Shown piece after piece: positions 7,427 through 17,338 of a stretch of 64,000 nucleotides of DNA. The position numbers and the translations under genes are program-made. Position 1 is the stretch's first letter, and the number at the start of each line of letters is the position of its first letter. This DNA is from Thermoleophilia bacterium SCSIO 60948. Its GTDB lineage: Bacteria > Actinomycetota > Thermoleophilia > Solirubrobacterales > 70-9. A model generated the notes under the pieces. That model saw only the letters and a program-made list of their open reading frames with translations, had not been told where the DNA came from and ran no database searches. Location: assembly GCA_021496505.1 (NCBI GenBank), contig CP053031.1:2844001-2908000 (forward strand), given 5' to 3'.

Positions 7427-8268
7427 CTAGTTGACGCAGGGCACGCTGCGACAGTCCTGCGTCCCGGCCCCGGTCGCCCTGTTGCCCGCGCCCCGCGTGT
7501 CGTAGCCGGCGTAGAAGCCGTAGGTGCCCGCGTTGTTGGCGGTGTTCTTGGTGAGCGTGTAGCGGTACCTGTAGAGCGGGGTCGAGTTCGACACGTAGGC
7601 GCCCGCATAGCCGGCGTTGTTGAACTTCGAGTCGAGGATCCTGTAGCCGCCCGTCTCACCGCCGACGTATGCGCCGTAGTAGGCCCCGTTGGCCCGCAGG
7701 TTGTCGACGGTGCCGACGGTGTTGTAGTCGTACAGGCCGTAGGTGGTGGAGTCGTCGGACCCCGTGACCTTCGAGTCTGTGAGCTTGAGCCCGTCGATCG
7801 AGTAGAGGTAGAAGCCGTAGCTGGCGTTGTCGACCGTCACCTTGTTCATCTTCACGTCGACCGCGTATTGCGAGAAGACGCCGTAGTCGTCATTGGTACC
7901 GCCGAGATTGATCTCGAGGTCCGAGAGCCGCATCCGCGACGAGTAGTAGCCGTAGATCCCGGAGTCCCAGCCCTCGAGCGTCCCGTTCTTGACGACGAGG
8001 CCGTCGTACTCGTTGGAGTCGATGCCGTAGTAGCTGCCGGCCGGCCCGATCAGCTTCTTGCCGTTCAGATCGATCGTCACCCCATCGTCGGCGATGTCGA
8101 GCCCGGGGCCGTTGAGCATGAACAGTTCAGGTTCTTCTTCAGCTTGATGTCGTTCGAGATCGAGTCTCCGCACTCGACCGCGGCACCGGCGGGAGATGCG
8201 ACGGCCGCGGCGAAGGCGAGGCATGCCGCCAGCGCGAGCAGAAACGAACGAAGCAGGGAGGTCCTCAA
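7427..8268 (-). pseudogene. Secreted right-handed beta-helix protein, frameshifted
   Basis: Two reading frames together make one protein. The 5' part, from TTG 8268 with GAAAGG upstream, encodes a clear signal peptide (LLRSFLLALAACLAFAAAVA) and VECGDSISNDIKLKKNLNC. The 3' part continues in another frame as NGPGLDIADDGVTIDLNGKK and then about 215 residues of parallel beta-helix repeats rich in Tyr, Asn and Gly (YGFYLYS, YGLYDY, YYGAYVGG) ending in two cysteines. Related exported beta-helix proteins read straight through this junction. The shift lies near 8110-8140. It is a real inactivating indel, a sequencing error, or less likely programmed frameshifting. The intact product would be an extracellular pectate-lyase-like helix with unknown ligand. 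Confidence 0.75.
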
Positions 8269-8377
8269 GAGCGGCCTTTCTCGATGCCGGGAAGCCCGGT
8301 TTGGGGCGAACCTAGAACCGATCCGCGCCGGCGCAAAGCAATCAGCCGGCGCGGTGGACGAACGACGGATCGGAGCC

Positions 8378-8899
8378 TCAGGCCGCCAGCGTGGCGTCCT
8401 CGAGCTCGCGCAGCCGCGCCCGGCCCTCGGCCAGACAGCGGTTGACCTTCGTGTACGTCCAGCCGCAGTGCTCGCGGATCTCGGCGTAGGAGTAGCCCGC
8501 GGCCTGAAGCGCGATCGCCAGGCGCTCGTGAGGTTTGAGCTGACCGAGGACGGCGAGCCGCTCGGTGACCGCCTCGCCGCGGACCACCACATCGAAGGGA
8601 TCGGACTCGGCGGAGGGCAGGCGCGCGAGCGAGTCCTCGCCGCCGCTCATCGATCGCTCGCGCGAGCGCCGGACCGCGAGCGCTTCGCGCCGCGTCACGA
8701 CGTGCATCCATCCGGCGAGGTGCTCGGGCGCGAGCTCGCGCGGGACCTTGCGCAGGCAGATCTCGAGCGCGCGACCGAGCGCCTCATCGGCGTCCGCATC
8801 GCAGATCGAGACACGCCGCGCCGTCGTCCGAAGCGCGGTGCCGTGGGCACGGAACGCAGCGACGGCGGCCTGGGAGCGGTGGGAGACTGACGCATCCAT
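8378..8899 (-). CDS. ECF-like RNA polymerase sigma factor
   Basis: A 173-residue protein with a sigma region 2-like N-terminal half ([16 protein letters not shown], then [19 protein letters not shown], where the WM...VTRREAL stretch resembles region 2.4) and a region 4-like helix-turn-helix ([43 protein letters not shown]). The size and two-domain layout match extracytoplasmic-function or sigma-70-like factors that direct RNA polymerase to special promoters. No anti-sigma gene is adjacent. A 6-bp hairpin ACGGGC-GAGAA-GCCCGT (8900-8916) touches the start codon and may affect translation. It lies upstream of the frameshifted beta-helix gene in the same direction and could once have served it. 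Confidence 0.7.
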   Translation of the reverse strand: MDASVSHRSQAAVAAFRAHGTALRTTARRVSICDADADEALGRALEICLRKVPRELAPEHLAGWMHVVTRREALAVRRSRERSMSGGEDSLARLPSAESDPFDVVVRGEAVTERLAVLGQLKPHERLAIALQAAGYSYAEIREHCGWTYTKVNRCLAEGRARLRELEDATLAA

Positions 8900-8959
8900 A
8901 CGGGCGAGAAGCCCGTTGCGCCGCGCTGCGCCCCCGGCGCCCGGTCAGGAGTTTCGATC

Positions 8960-8965
8960 TATTCT
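8960..8965 (+). promoter_or_regulatory. Probable -10 box of the UDP-glucuronate decarboxylase gene
   Basis: TATTCT lies 8 bases before ATG 8974 and there is no Shine-Dalgarno sequence; likely leaderless start. Confidence 0.45.
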
Positions 8966-8973
8966 CGGCCGCT

Positions 8974-9924
<951 letters not shown>

Positions 9925-9962
9925 AGCGCGGCGCCGGGGCGCTGCCCGTCGGCCGGCGCCGC

Positions 9963-9968
9963 TAGCGT
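9963..9968 (+). promoter_or_regulatory. Probable -10 box of the first glycosyltransferase gene
   Basis: TAGCGT lies 9 bases before ATG 9978. An internal promoter within the polysaccharide cluster is possible. Confidence 0.35.
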
Positions 9969-9977
9969 CGCGCGCCG

Positions 9978-11165
9978 ATGCGGATCGCACATCTCACCGC
10001 GACCTTCCCGCCCTACCCCGGCGGCGCCGGCAACACGGCGTTTCGCTTCGCGCGCGGGCAGGCCGAGCGCGGACACCACGTCGAGGTGTTCACCGCGCCC
10101 GCTCCGGGCGAGATCCCGGACCCCGGGAAGGCGATCGTGCACCGGATCGAGCCACGGTTCGCGATCGGCAACGCACCGCTGATCCCGCAGCTCGCGCGGC
10201 TCGACGGGTTCGACCTCGTGCACCTGCACTACCCGTTCATCTTCGGCTCGGAGCTCACGCTGCTCGCCCGGCTGCGTAGTCCAGCCCGCAGGCAGGCGCT
10301 GCTCGTCCACTACAAGAACCGGCTCGTCGGCGAGGGCAACCGCGGCGCGCTGTTCGAGGCCTACGAGCACTCGGTCGCCCCGGCGCTGATCCGCGCCTCG
10401 GACCGGGTCTGCGTCCTCTCCGAGGATCACGCGCGATCGGTGTCCTACCTGCGCCGGACGCTTGAGCGCGACCCCGAGAAGCTGATCGAGATGCCCAACG
10501 GCGTCGACGCCGAGCATGCCTTCACGCCGGGTGAGGACGTGAGCGGGCTGCGCGACCGGCTCGGCATCGCGCCGGGGGCGATCGTGATGGCGTTCGTGGC
10601 CACGCTCGACCGCGCCCACCACTTCAAGCGCCTCGACGTCGCGATCGACGCGCTGGCACTCGCCGCGCGGAGCCGCCCGGACGCCGACCTCCAGATCGTC
10701 GTCGCCGGCGGCGGCGAGCTGACGGAGGGATTCCGTCAGCGGGCCAACGAGCGCGGGGTCGGCGAGCGCGTCCACTTCCTCGGCTCGGTCCCCCACGCCG
10801 AGCTGCCGAACGTCCTGCGCGCCTCCGACCTGTTCCTGCTGACGACCGAGCCGCCGGAGTCCTTCGGGATCGTCCTGATCGAGGCGATGGCCTGCGGCCT
10901 GCCGGCGATCGCGACTGACTACCCCGGGGTCCGGGCGGTCGTCGAGGACGGGGAGACGGGCCTGCTCGCCAAGCAGGGCGACCCCGGAGCCGTGGCCGCG
11001 GCGATCGAGCGGCTCGTCGACTCGGGCGAGGCCGGGCGGATCGCGATGGGCGCGATCGGCCGCGAGCGGGCGCTTCGGATCTGGAACTGGGAGTCGCTGC
11101 TCGACAGGATGGACGCCGCCTACGCCGAGGCGATCGCCGCCCGGCGCGCGAAGCTCGGCCGATGA
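9978..11165 (+). CDS. Glycosyltransferase family 4 (GT-B)
   Basis: A 395-residue GT-B glycosyltransferase that moves a sugar from a nucleotide donor to a cell-surface acceptor. The N-terminal domain has the acceptor-side start TATFPPYPGGAGN, and the C-terminal domain has the family 1/GT4 donor motif PESFGIVLIEAMACGLP, with the first Glu of the E-x7-E pair contacting the nucleotide sugar. No membrane segment is seen, so it works at the inner face of the membrane. It overlaps the next glycosyltransferase by 4 bases (ATGA), indicating translational coupling. With the upstream UDP-xylose-forming enzyme it suggests a pentose-containing glycan; the actual sugar and acceptor are unknown. Confidence 0.88.
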   Translation: MRIAHLTATFPPYPGGAGNTAFRFARGQAERGHHVEVFTAPAPGEIPDPGKAIVHRIEPRFAIGNAPLIPQLARLDGFDLVHLHYPFIFGSELTLLARLRSPARRQALLVHYKNRLVGEGNRGALFEAYEHSVAPALIRASDRVCVLSEDHARSVSYLRRTLERDPEKLIEMPNGVDAEHAFTPGEDVSGLRDRLGIAPGAIVMAFVATLDRAHHFKRLDVAIDALALAARSRPDADLQIVVAGGGELTEGFRQRANERGVGERVHFLGSVPHAELPNVLRASDLFLLTTEPPESFGIVLIEAMACGLPAIATDYPGVRAVVEDGETGLLAKQGDPGAVAAAIERLVDSGEAGRIAMGAIGRERALRIWNWESLLDRMDAAYAEAIAARRAKLGR

Positions 11166-12454
11166 GCTCGCGCTCGATCCTCCTCGTCGCCTACTTCTAC
11201 CCGCCATGCACGGACACCGGGGCTCAGCGACCCGCCGCGATGGTCAAGTGGCTGCGCCGGCTCGGCCACCGCGTGACGGTGCTCACCACCTCGGCCTACG
11301 GCTCCGTCGAGCCCGGCGGTGAGCTCGCATCGGCGACGCACCGAACCGCCGACCTACAGCTCCTCCGTGCCCGGCTCGCCGGCCAGGACCGCGTCGGCGC
11401 GATGTACGACGCCGACACCTACTCGGGGCGACCGCACCCGCTGAGCCGCGTCGTCGTGCCCGAGCCGTTGCTCGCCGCGTGGGGTCCGTTCGCGCTCGCC
11501 GCCGCCCACAGGCTCGCCCGCCGCGAGCACTTCGACGCGGTGATCACGACCTCACCACCCGAGACGGTCCACGCGATCGGTCGCGCGCTGCGCCGGCGCC
11601 ACGGGATCCCCTGGATCGCCGACATCCGCGACGCGTGGAACTTCGAGCCGCTGCGCCCGCGCTTCCCGACGCGAGCGCAACGGCGCCTCGACCACGCGCT
11701 CGAGCGTCGCTGGCTCGGCGCGGCGGACGTGGTCGTCGGGGTCTCGGAGCCGGCCGTCGCCGACATGCGCGCGCGGCTCGGCATCGAAGAGACCGCGCTG
11801 ATCACGAACGGCTGGGACCCGGAGGGCGAGCCGGCCGAGATCGATCGCTCCCCCGAGGACTCCCCCGCCGGCGACGGACCCCGCCTCGACCCCGCCCGGG
11901 TCTCTCTCGTCTACACGGGGCGCTTCGGCAGCTACGGTCGCGATCCGCGTGGCCTGCTCGACGGACTCGCGAGGCTCGCCCGCGAGGACCCGGAGGCCGC
12001 CGGACGGCTGGAGCTCGTGGTCGCCGGGCCGCTCACCGAAGCCGAGCGGCCGCTGTTCGAACGCGACGTCTCGCCGGCGCGGATCGTCCTCGCCGGAAGC
12101 CTGTCGCGCCCCGAGGCACTCGCTCTCCAGCGCTCGGCCGACGTGCTCCTGCTCGTCGCCCAGCCGACGCGCTCGCAGCTCCTCAACTTCAAGCTCTTCG
12201 AGTACGTCGCTGCCGCGCGCCCGATCCTCGCACTCGCCGAGGGCACCGATGCCGCGCGTGTCGCTCGGGAGGTCGGCGGCGAGGCGGTCCGAGCCGACGA
12301 TCCCGGGGCGATCGCGCGCGCCCTCGGGCGGGTCGCGCGCGGCCAGCTCGCGGCGCCCTCTCCAGCCGCCGCCGATCCCTACACCTACCCGGGACCCGCA
12401 GAGCGCATGGAGAAGGCGGTCGAACGCGCGATCGAGCGCGTTAAGCGCGCTTGA
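11162..12454 (+). CDS. Glycosyltransferase, GT4-like
   Basis: A 430-residue GT-B type glycosyltransferase. The start YFYPPCTDTGAQRPAAMVKWLRRLGH is typical of exopolysaccharide GT4 enzymes that begin with a PP-x-GG-like loop. A central segment IADIRDAWN and a C-terminal FKLFEYVAAARPILAL complete the fold; the donor-binding Glu lies in FEYVA. The sequence between about residues 235 and 250 is Asp/Pro-rich and probably a linker. It is translationally coupled to the preceding glycosyltransferase through an ATGA overlap and ends the likely UXS-GT-GT unit. Acceptor and sugar are unknown. Confidence 0.85.
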   Translation: MSSRSILLVAYFYPPCTDTGAQRPAAMVKWLRRLGHRVTVLTTSAYGSVEPGGELASATHRTADLQLLRARLAGQDRVGAMYDADTYSGRPHPLSRVVVPEPLLAAWGPFALAAAHRLARREHFDAVITTSPPETVHAIGRALRRRHGIPWIADIRDAWNFEPLRPRFPTRAQRRLDHALERRWLGAADVVVGVSEPAVADMRARLGIEETALITNGWDPEGEPAEIDRSPEDSPAGDGPRLDPARVSLVYTGRFGSYGRDPRGLLDGLARLAREDPEAAGRLELVVAGPLTEAERPLFERDVSPARIVLAGSLSRPEALALQRSADVLLLVAQPTRSQLLNFKLFEYVAAARPILALAEGTDAARVAREVGGEAVRADDPGAIARALGRVARGQLAAPSPAAADPYTYPGPAERMEKAVERAIERVKRA

Positions 12455-12491
12455 CTAAAGCAAGGCGGCCGGCCGGCCGATATGGCCCGCA

Positions 12492-14186
12492 ATGGGGGCT
12501 CCGGGCGCACTCGCGCCTAACTACGACCGGTCTTGGCGACGTGTCCAGTCGCTGTTGCCGACGGGCGGATCGCTTCCCGCCGAGGACTGGCACAAGCGCC
12601 ACCGCGCGCTGCTCGCGATGCTCTGGCTCGCGGTCGCGGTGCTTCCCGTCTACGCGCTGATCGACGGCTATCCGCTCTTCCACAGCCTGCTCGACGCGGT
12701 GCCGGTCGCCGTCTTCGCCGTCCCGGCGTCGATGGGGCGCTTCGGTCGCAAGCTGCGCTCGGCGATGTGCTCACTCGGCCTGCTGACCAGCGTCGCCGTC
12801 TTCATCCACCTGAGCGGCGGGCTGATCGAAGCCCACTTCCTGTTCTTCGTCTTCATCGTCGCGCTGACGTTGTACGAGGACTGGCTGGCACTCGGCATCG
12901 CCGTGGCGTACGTCCTCCTCCACCACGGCCTGATGGGAACGCTCGACCCCGAGGCGGTCTACAACTACCCCGACGCCTGGGCGCACCCGGTCAAGTGGGC
13001 GCTGATCCACGCCGCGTTCGTCGGCGCGGCCGGTGCGGTCGCGGTGATCGCGTGGCGGCTCAACGAGCACGTCCGCGAGGACCTTCTGAGCGCCCAGCGC
13101 GAGGTCGCCGAGCTGGCCGAGACCGACAGCCTCACCGGGCTTGGCAACCGCCGCCGCGCGATGGCCGAGATCAACGCGGCCTGCGAGGCCCCCGAGCCCG
13201 ACGCCGGACTCGTGATCCTCGACCTCAACGGCTTCAAGGCCTACAACGACAGCTTCGGTCACCCGGCCGGTGACGCGTTGCTCGAGCGCCTCGGCCGCGA
13301 GCTGCGCCGCGCCACGCAGGGCCGCGCCGCAGCCTTCCGGCTCGGGGGCGACGAGTTCTGCCTTCTCGTCGAGGACAGCGCTGCGGTCTCCGAGGTCGAG
13401 ATCGTCGCTCGGGAGGCGCTGTCGGAGACCGGCGAGGGCTTCTCGATCTCCGCCTCCTCGGGCATCTCCCGGATCCCTGACGAGGCCGCGAGCGCGTCGG
13501 GGGCGATCCAGCTCGCCGACTCGCGGATGTATGAGCAAAAGGCCTACTCGCGGATCGGGCTGACCGACGAGAGCAAGCAGGTGCTGCTGCAGGCGCTCGT
13601 CGAGCGCTACCCCGACCTCGAGGACCACCTCGACGAGGTCACCGATCTCGCCGAGCGGGTCGGCGTCGAGTCAGGGATGGACGCCGATGAGATCGACGCC
13701 CTGCGCCACGCGGCCGAGCTCCACGACATCGGCAAGGTGGCGATCCCCGACGCGATCCTCAACAAGCCCGGCCCACTCGACGAGCGGGAGTGGGAGTTCA
13801 TGCGCCGCCACACCCTGATCGGCCAGCGCATCGTCTCGGCGGCGGCGGCGCTGCGGCCGGCGGGCGAGGTCGTCCGCTCCTCGCACGAGCGCTGGGACGG
13901 CGAGGGATACCCCGACCGTCTGGCCGGCGAGCAGATACCCCTCGGCGCCCGGATCGTCGCGGTCTGCGACGCCTACCACGCGATGACCGCCGACCGCGTC
14001 TACCGCAGGGCGATGAGCCATGAGGACGCGATGTCCGAGCTGAAGCGCTGCGCCGGGACCCAGTTCGACCCCGACGTCGTCGCAACCTTCGAGCGCGCGA
14101 TCGCGACGCCCGGCGCCCGCGAGCCGTCCCCACGCCAGACCCTCACCGTCGTCTCCTCGGCCGTGACACCGGCCGCGCGGACCTAG
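12492..14186 (+). CDS. Membrane GGDEF and HD-GYP domain protein (cyclic di-GMP turnover)
   Basis: A 564-residue signalling protein. Residues about 40-195 hold five or six membrane segments. A GGDEF domain follows, with the intact active-site motif GGDEF at about residues 285-289, able to make cyclic di-GMP. The product-inhibition I-site RxxD is absent (Gln and Ala occupy those places). The C-terminal HD-GYP domain has HDIGK (His411-Asp412) and SHERWDGEGYP at 464-474, in which the first His of the usual HHE metal motif is Ser. Phosphodiesterase activity may therefore be altered. It follows the glycosyltransferase cluster and could couple polysaccharide production to c-di-GMP; that link is inference. 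Confidence 0.9.
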   Translation: MGAPGALAPNYDRSWRRVQSLLPTGGSLPAEDWHKRHRALLAMLWLAVAVLPVYALIDGYPLFHSLLDAVPVAVFAVPASMGRFGRKLRSAMCSLGLLTSVAVFIHLSGGLIEAHFLFFVFIVALTLYEDWLALGIAVAYVLLHHGLMGTLDPEAVYNYPDAWAHPVKWALIHAAFVGAAGAVAVIAWRLNEHVREDLLSAQREVAELAETDSLTGLGNRRRAMAEINAACEAPEPDAGLVILDLNGFKAYNDSFGHPAGDALLERLGRELRRATQGRAAAFRLGGDEFCLLVEDSAAVSEVEIVAREALSETGEGFSISASSGISRIPDEAASASGAIQLADSRMYEQKAYSRIGLTDESKQVLLQALVERYPDLEDHLDEVTDLAERVGVESGMDADEIDALRHAAELHDIGKVAIPDAILNKPGPLDEREWEFMRRHTLIGQRIVSAAAALRPAGEVVRSSHERWDGEGYPDRLAGEQIPLGARIVAVCDAYHAMTADRVYRRAMSHEDAMSELKRCAGTQFDPDVVATFERAIATPGAREPSPRQTLTVVSSAVTPAART

Positions 14187-14263
14187 CGTCGCCGGCCGTG
14201 CGGCATTAGGTTCGGGCGAAAGGGCCCGGACAACGGGGGGGTCCTCTCACGAAAGGAGCAGTG

Positions 14264-14704
14264 ATGCTGAGAGTGACACGCGCGGTGCTCGCGCTGACGG
14301 CGCTTGCCGCCGTGGCGGTCGTCCTGCCCGGGACGGCCCAGGCGGCCACGAAGCAGACGAGGATCGTCTTCGACAACGCCATCGTGATCGGCCAGACGCC
14401 GATCAGGGGTGGCATGGGCGGAGGAGCGGAGGACTTCTTGATCACCGGGCATCTGCGCTCGGCCGACAAATGCCTCGGCGGGCGAAAGATGACGATGGTC
14501 GCGATCCGCGCGGGCGAGCGGCGCAAGGTCGACACCGATCGCTCGAGCCGCGCCGGCGCGTGGGCGTTTCGCGGTCGCCTGAACTCGTCGGTGGACGACC
14601 TCAAGATCACGGTGAAGCGCAGCCGGGCGGGCGGCGATACGTGCGGGTCCGACACGCTGCGGCTTCGCAGCGGTCCGGCCGGCCGCAGCGATCTGGCGGA
14701 GTAA
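14264..14704 (+). CDS. Small secreted protein of unknown function
   Basis: A 146-residue exported protein. AAGGAG at 14253-14258 sits 5 bases before ATG 14264, which is preferred over GTG 14261. A TAGGTT -10-like box at 14207-14212 would give a leader of about 45 bases. The signal peptide (AVLALTALAAVAVVLPGTAQA) is followed by a mature region of about 115 residues with two cysteines (DKCLGG and GDTCGS) and strand-like sequence (KQTRIVFDNAIVIG, FLITGHLRS, RKMTMVAI). I do not recognise a family. The layout resembles small beta-sandwich exported proteins common in these actinobacteria. Confidence 0.7.
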   Translation: MLRVTRAVLALTALAAVAVVLPGTAQAATKQTRIVFDNAIVIGQTPIRGGMGGGAEDFLITGHLRSADKCLGGRKMTMVAIRAGERRKVDTDRSSRAGAWAFRGRLNSSVDDLKITVKRSRAGGDTCGSDTLRLRSGPAGRSDLAE

Positions 14705-14726
14705 CCCCGCAGCGGCCGGGCAGGCG

Positions 14727-15002
14727 GTGCTCGTGAGCGATCCGATCACGAGCACCGACGCCCGCCGCGCGATCCGCGACGAGCTCGCGCGGCGGCGTGA
14801 CGGCGCGACGATCTGTCCTTCCGACGCCGCGCGTGCCCTCGGTGGCGACGAGGGCTTCCGCGAACTGATGCCACTCGTCCGCGACGCCGCGCGGGAGATG
14901 GTCCGCGACGGGGAGCTCGAGGTGACCCAGCGCGGCGAGGTCGTCGACATCGACACCGCCCGCGGGCCGATCCGGCTGCGCCCGGCAGAGCGCTCGGGCT
15001 GA
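14727..15002 (+). CDS. DUF3253-family small protein
   Basis: A 91-residue protein that matches the DUF3253 pattern: a helix ARRAIRDELARRRDGATICPSDAARAL, then LMPLVRDAAREMVRDGELEVTQRGEVVD, ending with ARGPIRLR. This order of helices and a wing-like hairpin suggests a winged-helix fold, though DNA binding has not been established for the family as far as I know. The start is GTG 14727; GTG 14733 is an equally possible start that would remove only two residues. It is 22 bases downstream of a secreted-protein gene but there is no functional link. It is cytoplasmic; function unknown. Confidence 0.7.
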   Translation: MLVSDPITSTDARRAIRDELARRRDGATICPSDAARALGGDEGFRELMPLVRDAAREMVRDGELEVTQRGEVVDIDTARGPIRLRPAERSG

Positions 15003-15119
15003 GCTTCCCTGCGCCGGCCCGGATTCGGAGCGGTAGTTTCCGCGACCGCCGAGGTCCGTGGGCCTCCTGGACTCCGGGCCGCCGGGCGCGGAAGCTCCCG
15101 CTCGGGCTGCCTGCCGACA

Positions 15120-15125
15120 TATTCT
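15120..15125 (+). promoter_or_regulatory. Probable -10 box of the methylmalonyl-CoA mutase gene
   Basis: TATTCT lies 8 bases before ATG 15134 with no Shine-Dalgarno sequence; likely leaderless. Confidence 0.45.
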
Positions 15126-15133
15126 TCGCCGCG

Positions 15134-16849
15134 ATGAGCACGCAGCCCGATGAGACCGCGACGATGCCCTCCGAGCAGGGTGCCGGCGCCGAGACCGAGG
15201 ACGTCGACGCGAAGCAGGAGGCCGCGGTCCAGGAGGACCTCGAGCGCTACGTCGCGCCGATCGTCGGCCCGGAGGACGAGCGGATCTTCACCGACTCGGG
15301 AATCGAGATCGATCGCCTCTACGGCCCCGGCGACGTCAAGCCCGGCCTCGAGGAGCGGCTCGGCGAGCCGGGCGAGGCGCCGTTCACGCGCGGCATCCAC
15401 TCCGGGATGTACCGCGATCGCACCTGGACGATGCGCCAGTACGCCGGGTTCGCGACGCCCGAGGACACGAACGAGCGCTACCGCTACCTGATCGAGAACG
15501 GCTCGACCGGCCTCTCGATGGCCTTCGATCTGCCGACCCAGCTCGGCCGTGACTCCGACGATCCGCTCTGCGAGGGCGAGGTCGGCCGCACCGGCGTCCC
15601 GATCGACACGATCGAGGACATGCGGATCTGCTTCGACCAGATCCCCCTCGACGAGGTCTCGACCTCGATGACGATCAATGCCCCGGCGGCGATCCTGCTG
15701 CTGCTCTACGAACTCGTCGGCGAGGAGCAGGGCGTCGAGTCCAAGCAGCTGCGCGGCACGGTCCAGAACGACGTGCTCAAGGAGTACGTCGCGCGCGGCA
15801 ACTACATCTATCCGCCCGAGCCGACGATGCGGTTGACGACCGACATCTTCGAGTACTGCTCGGAGAACGTCCCACGCTGGAACACGATCTCGATCTCCGG
15901 CTACCACATCCGTGAGAAGGGCTGCTCCGCTGTTCAGGAGGTCGCCTTCACGCTCGCCAACGCGATCTCCTACGTCCAGGGCGCGCTCGATCGCGGGCTC
16001 GAGATCGACAAGTTCGCGCCGCGGCTCGCGTTCTTCTTCAACTGCCACAACAACGTCTTCCAGGAGGTCGCGAAGTTCCGCGCCGCCCGGCGGATGTGGG
16101 CTCGGATCGTCGCCGAGCGCTTCGGCTCGACGGAGCCGCGCTCGCAGATGATCCGCTTCCACACGCAGACCGGAGGGGTGACGCTCCAGGCCCAGCAGCC
16201 GGAGGTCAACATCGTCCGCGTCGCGCTCCAGGGATTCGCCGCGGTCTGTGGCGGTACGCAGTCGCTGCACACGAACGGCTTCGACGAGGCGCTCGCGCTG
16301 CCGACCGAGCGCTCGGCCCGGATCGCGCTGCGAACCCAGCAGGTGCTCGCCCACGAGTCCGGCGCCGCGGAGACCGTCGACCCGTTCGCCGGCTCCTATT
16401 TCATCGAGAACCTGACCGATGAGATCGAGCTGCGCGCGTGGGAGCTGATCGAGAAGGTCGACGACCTCGGCGGCTCGACCAACGCGCTCGACTTCATCCA
16501 GCGCGAGATCGAGGAGTCGGCGCTCTCCTACCACGAGCGCTACCGGATCGAGCAGGACATCATCGTCGGCGTCAACCGCTACGTGACCGACTCGGTCGAC
16601 GACGTCGACATCCTGCGGGTCGACCCGAAATCGGAGGAGCACCAGCTCGAGCGGCTCCGCAAGTTCAAGGCCGACCGCGACGAGGCCGAGCTCGAGCGCG
16701 GCCTCGCCCGGCTGCGAGAGGCGGCGGAGGGCGACGAGAACCTGATGCCCGTGATCAAGGAGGCGCTGCGCGCCAACGCCTCGATCGGCGAGGTCTGCGG
16801 CGCGATGCGCGAGGTCTTCGGCGAGTACCAGGGCGGTTCGTTCTTCTAG
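15134..16849 (+). CDS. Methylmalonyl-CoA mutase, large (catalytic) subunit without B12 domain
   Basis: A 571-residue protein equal to the TIM-barrel catalytic part of methylmalonyl-CoA mutase, which interconverts methylmalonyl-CoA and succinyl-CoA. Recognisable segments include RQYAGFATPEDTNERYRYL, GSTGLSMAFDLPTQLG, NVPRWNTISISGYHIREKG and RFHTQTGGVTLQAQQP; the tyrosine of the RQYAG segment and the His of SGYHI are known catalytic elements. No cobalamin-binding DxHxxG domain is fused, so a separate small subunit must exist outside the window. The first 45 residues are an acidic extension. A propionyl-CoA-type carboxyltransferase gene 2.7 kb downstream fits a methylmalonyl-CoA route for odd-chain or branched acids. 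Confidence 0.92.
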   Translation: MSTQPDETATMPSEQGAGAETEDVDAKQEAAVQEDLERYVAPIVGPEDERIFTDSGIEIDRLYGPGDVKPGLEERLGEPGEAPFTRGIHSGMYRDRTWTMRQYAGFATPEDTNERYRYLIENGSTGLSMAFDLPTQLGRDSDDPLCEGEVGRTGVPIDTIEDMRICFDQIPLDEVSTSMTINAPAAILLLLYELVGEEQGVESKQLRGTVQNDVLKEYVARGNYIYPPEPTMRLTTDIFEYCSENVPRWNTISISGYHIREKGCSAVQEVAFTLANAISYVQGALDRGLEIDKFAPRLAFFFNCHNNVFQEVAKFRAARRMWARIVAERFGSTEPRSQMIRFHTQTGGVTLQAQQPEVNIVRVALQGFAAVCGGTQSLHTNGFDEALALPTERSARIALRTQQVLAHESGAAETVDPFAGSYFIENLTDEIELRAWELIEKVDDLGGSTNALDFIQREIEESALSYHERYRIEQDIIVGVNRYVTDSVDDVDILRVDPKSEEHQLERLRKFKADRDEAELERGLARLREAAEGDENLMPVIKEALRANASIGEVCGAMREVFGEYQGGSFF

Positions 16850-16873
16850 GACGACCTGCGGCCGGCTCCCGGA

Positions 16874-16916
16874 CCGAGCGCCGCCGCACGACATCGTGCG
16901 GCGGCAGGGCGCTCGG
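16874..16916 (+). terminator. Long two-part hairpin after the mutase gene
   Basis: Inner arms CCGCCGCACGA (16881-16891) and TCGTGCGGCGG (16894-16904) are perfect. An outer pair CCGAGCG (16874-16880) with CGCTCGG (16910-16916) extends the stem past a 5-nt bulge. No T tract follows; probable terminator. Confidence 0.65.
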
Positions 16917-16924
16917 GTGGCTGG

Positions 16925-16930
16925 CAGAAT
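16925..16930 (+). promoter_or_regulatory. Possible -10 box before GTG 16940
   Basis: CAGAAT lies 9 bases before the GTG start; a weak match to the leaderless pattern seen at neighbouring genes. Confidence 0.3.
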
Positions 16931-16939
16931 CCGGACGCG

Positions 16940-17335
16940 GTGACCGAACCAGCAACTGACGGAGGCGAGGGCTCCTCGCGACCCGGCGAGACGCGGGCTC
17001 AGGAGAGCTACGCGAAGCGGACGCTGATGAAGTCGGCGCCCGAACTCTGGGAGGTCGCCGACGACGACCGCCGCCAGAGCGTCTGGCTGGCGATGCTCCT
17101 CGACGAGCGCGACCCGGTAGCCGTTGCCGTGAGCGAGCGCGAACCGACGCGGCGGATCGCCTGGTCCTCACCCGACCACGAGATCGGCCGGCTCGAGCTC
17201 GAGTTCACCGAGGGTGGCCTCGGCACCGTCGTCGAGGCGAGGGCCGAGCACTCGAGCGAGACCGACAACGCGACGCTCGAGACGATGATCGACGACCTGG
17301 GGACGGTCGAGCGGCGGCCGTTCTCGGCCGCCTGA
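16940..17335 (+). CDS. Conserved-looking small protein, possibly SRPBCC-like
   Basis: A 131-residue cytoplasmic protein starting at GTG 16940. The first 25 residues are polar and probably disordered. The rest (SYAKRTLMKSAPELWEVADD, PTRRIAWSSPDHEIGRLELEF, GTVVEARAEH) alternates strands and helices in an order reminiscent of SRPBCC/polyketide-cyclase-like folds, but key landmarks are too weak for a firm call. The gene is 3 bases ahead of the next one, so both are likely translated from one message. I cannot assign a function. Confidence 0.6.
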   Translation: MTEPATDGGEGSSRPGETRAQESYAKRTLMKSAPELWEVADDDRRQSVWLAMLLDERDPVAVAVSEREPTRRIAWSSPDHEIGRLELEFTEGGLGTVVEARAEHSSETDNATLETMIDDLGTVERRPFSAA

Positions 17336-17338
17336 ACC

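Noticed and set aside
14183-16894. Long reverse-strand open frame opposite methylmalonyl-CoA mutase and flanking genes
   Set aside because: Shadow of the real genes; repetitive Leu/Asp/Val/Arg composition and no recognisable motif.
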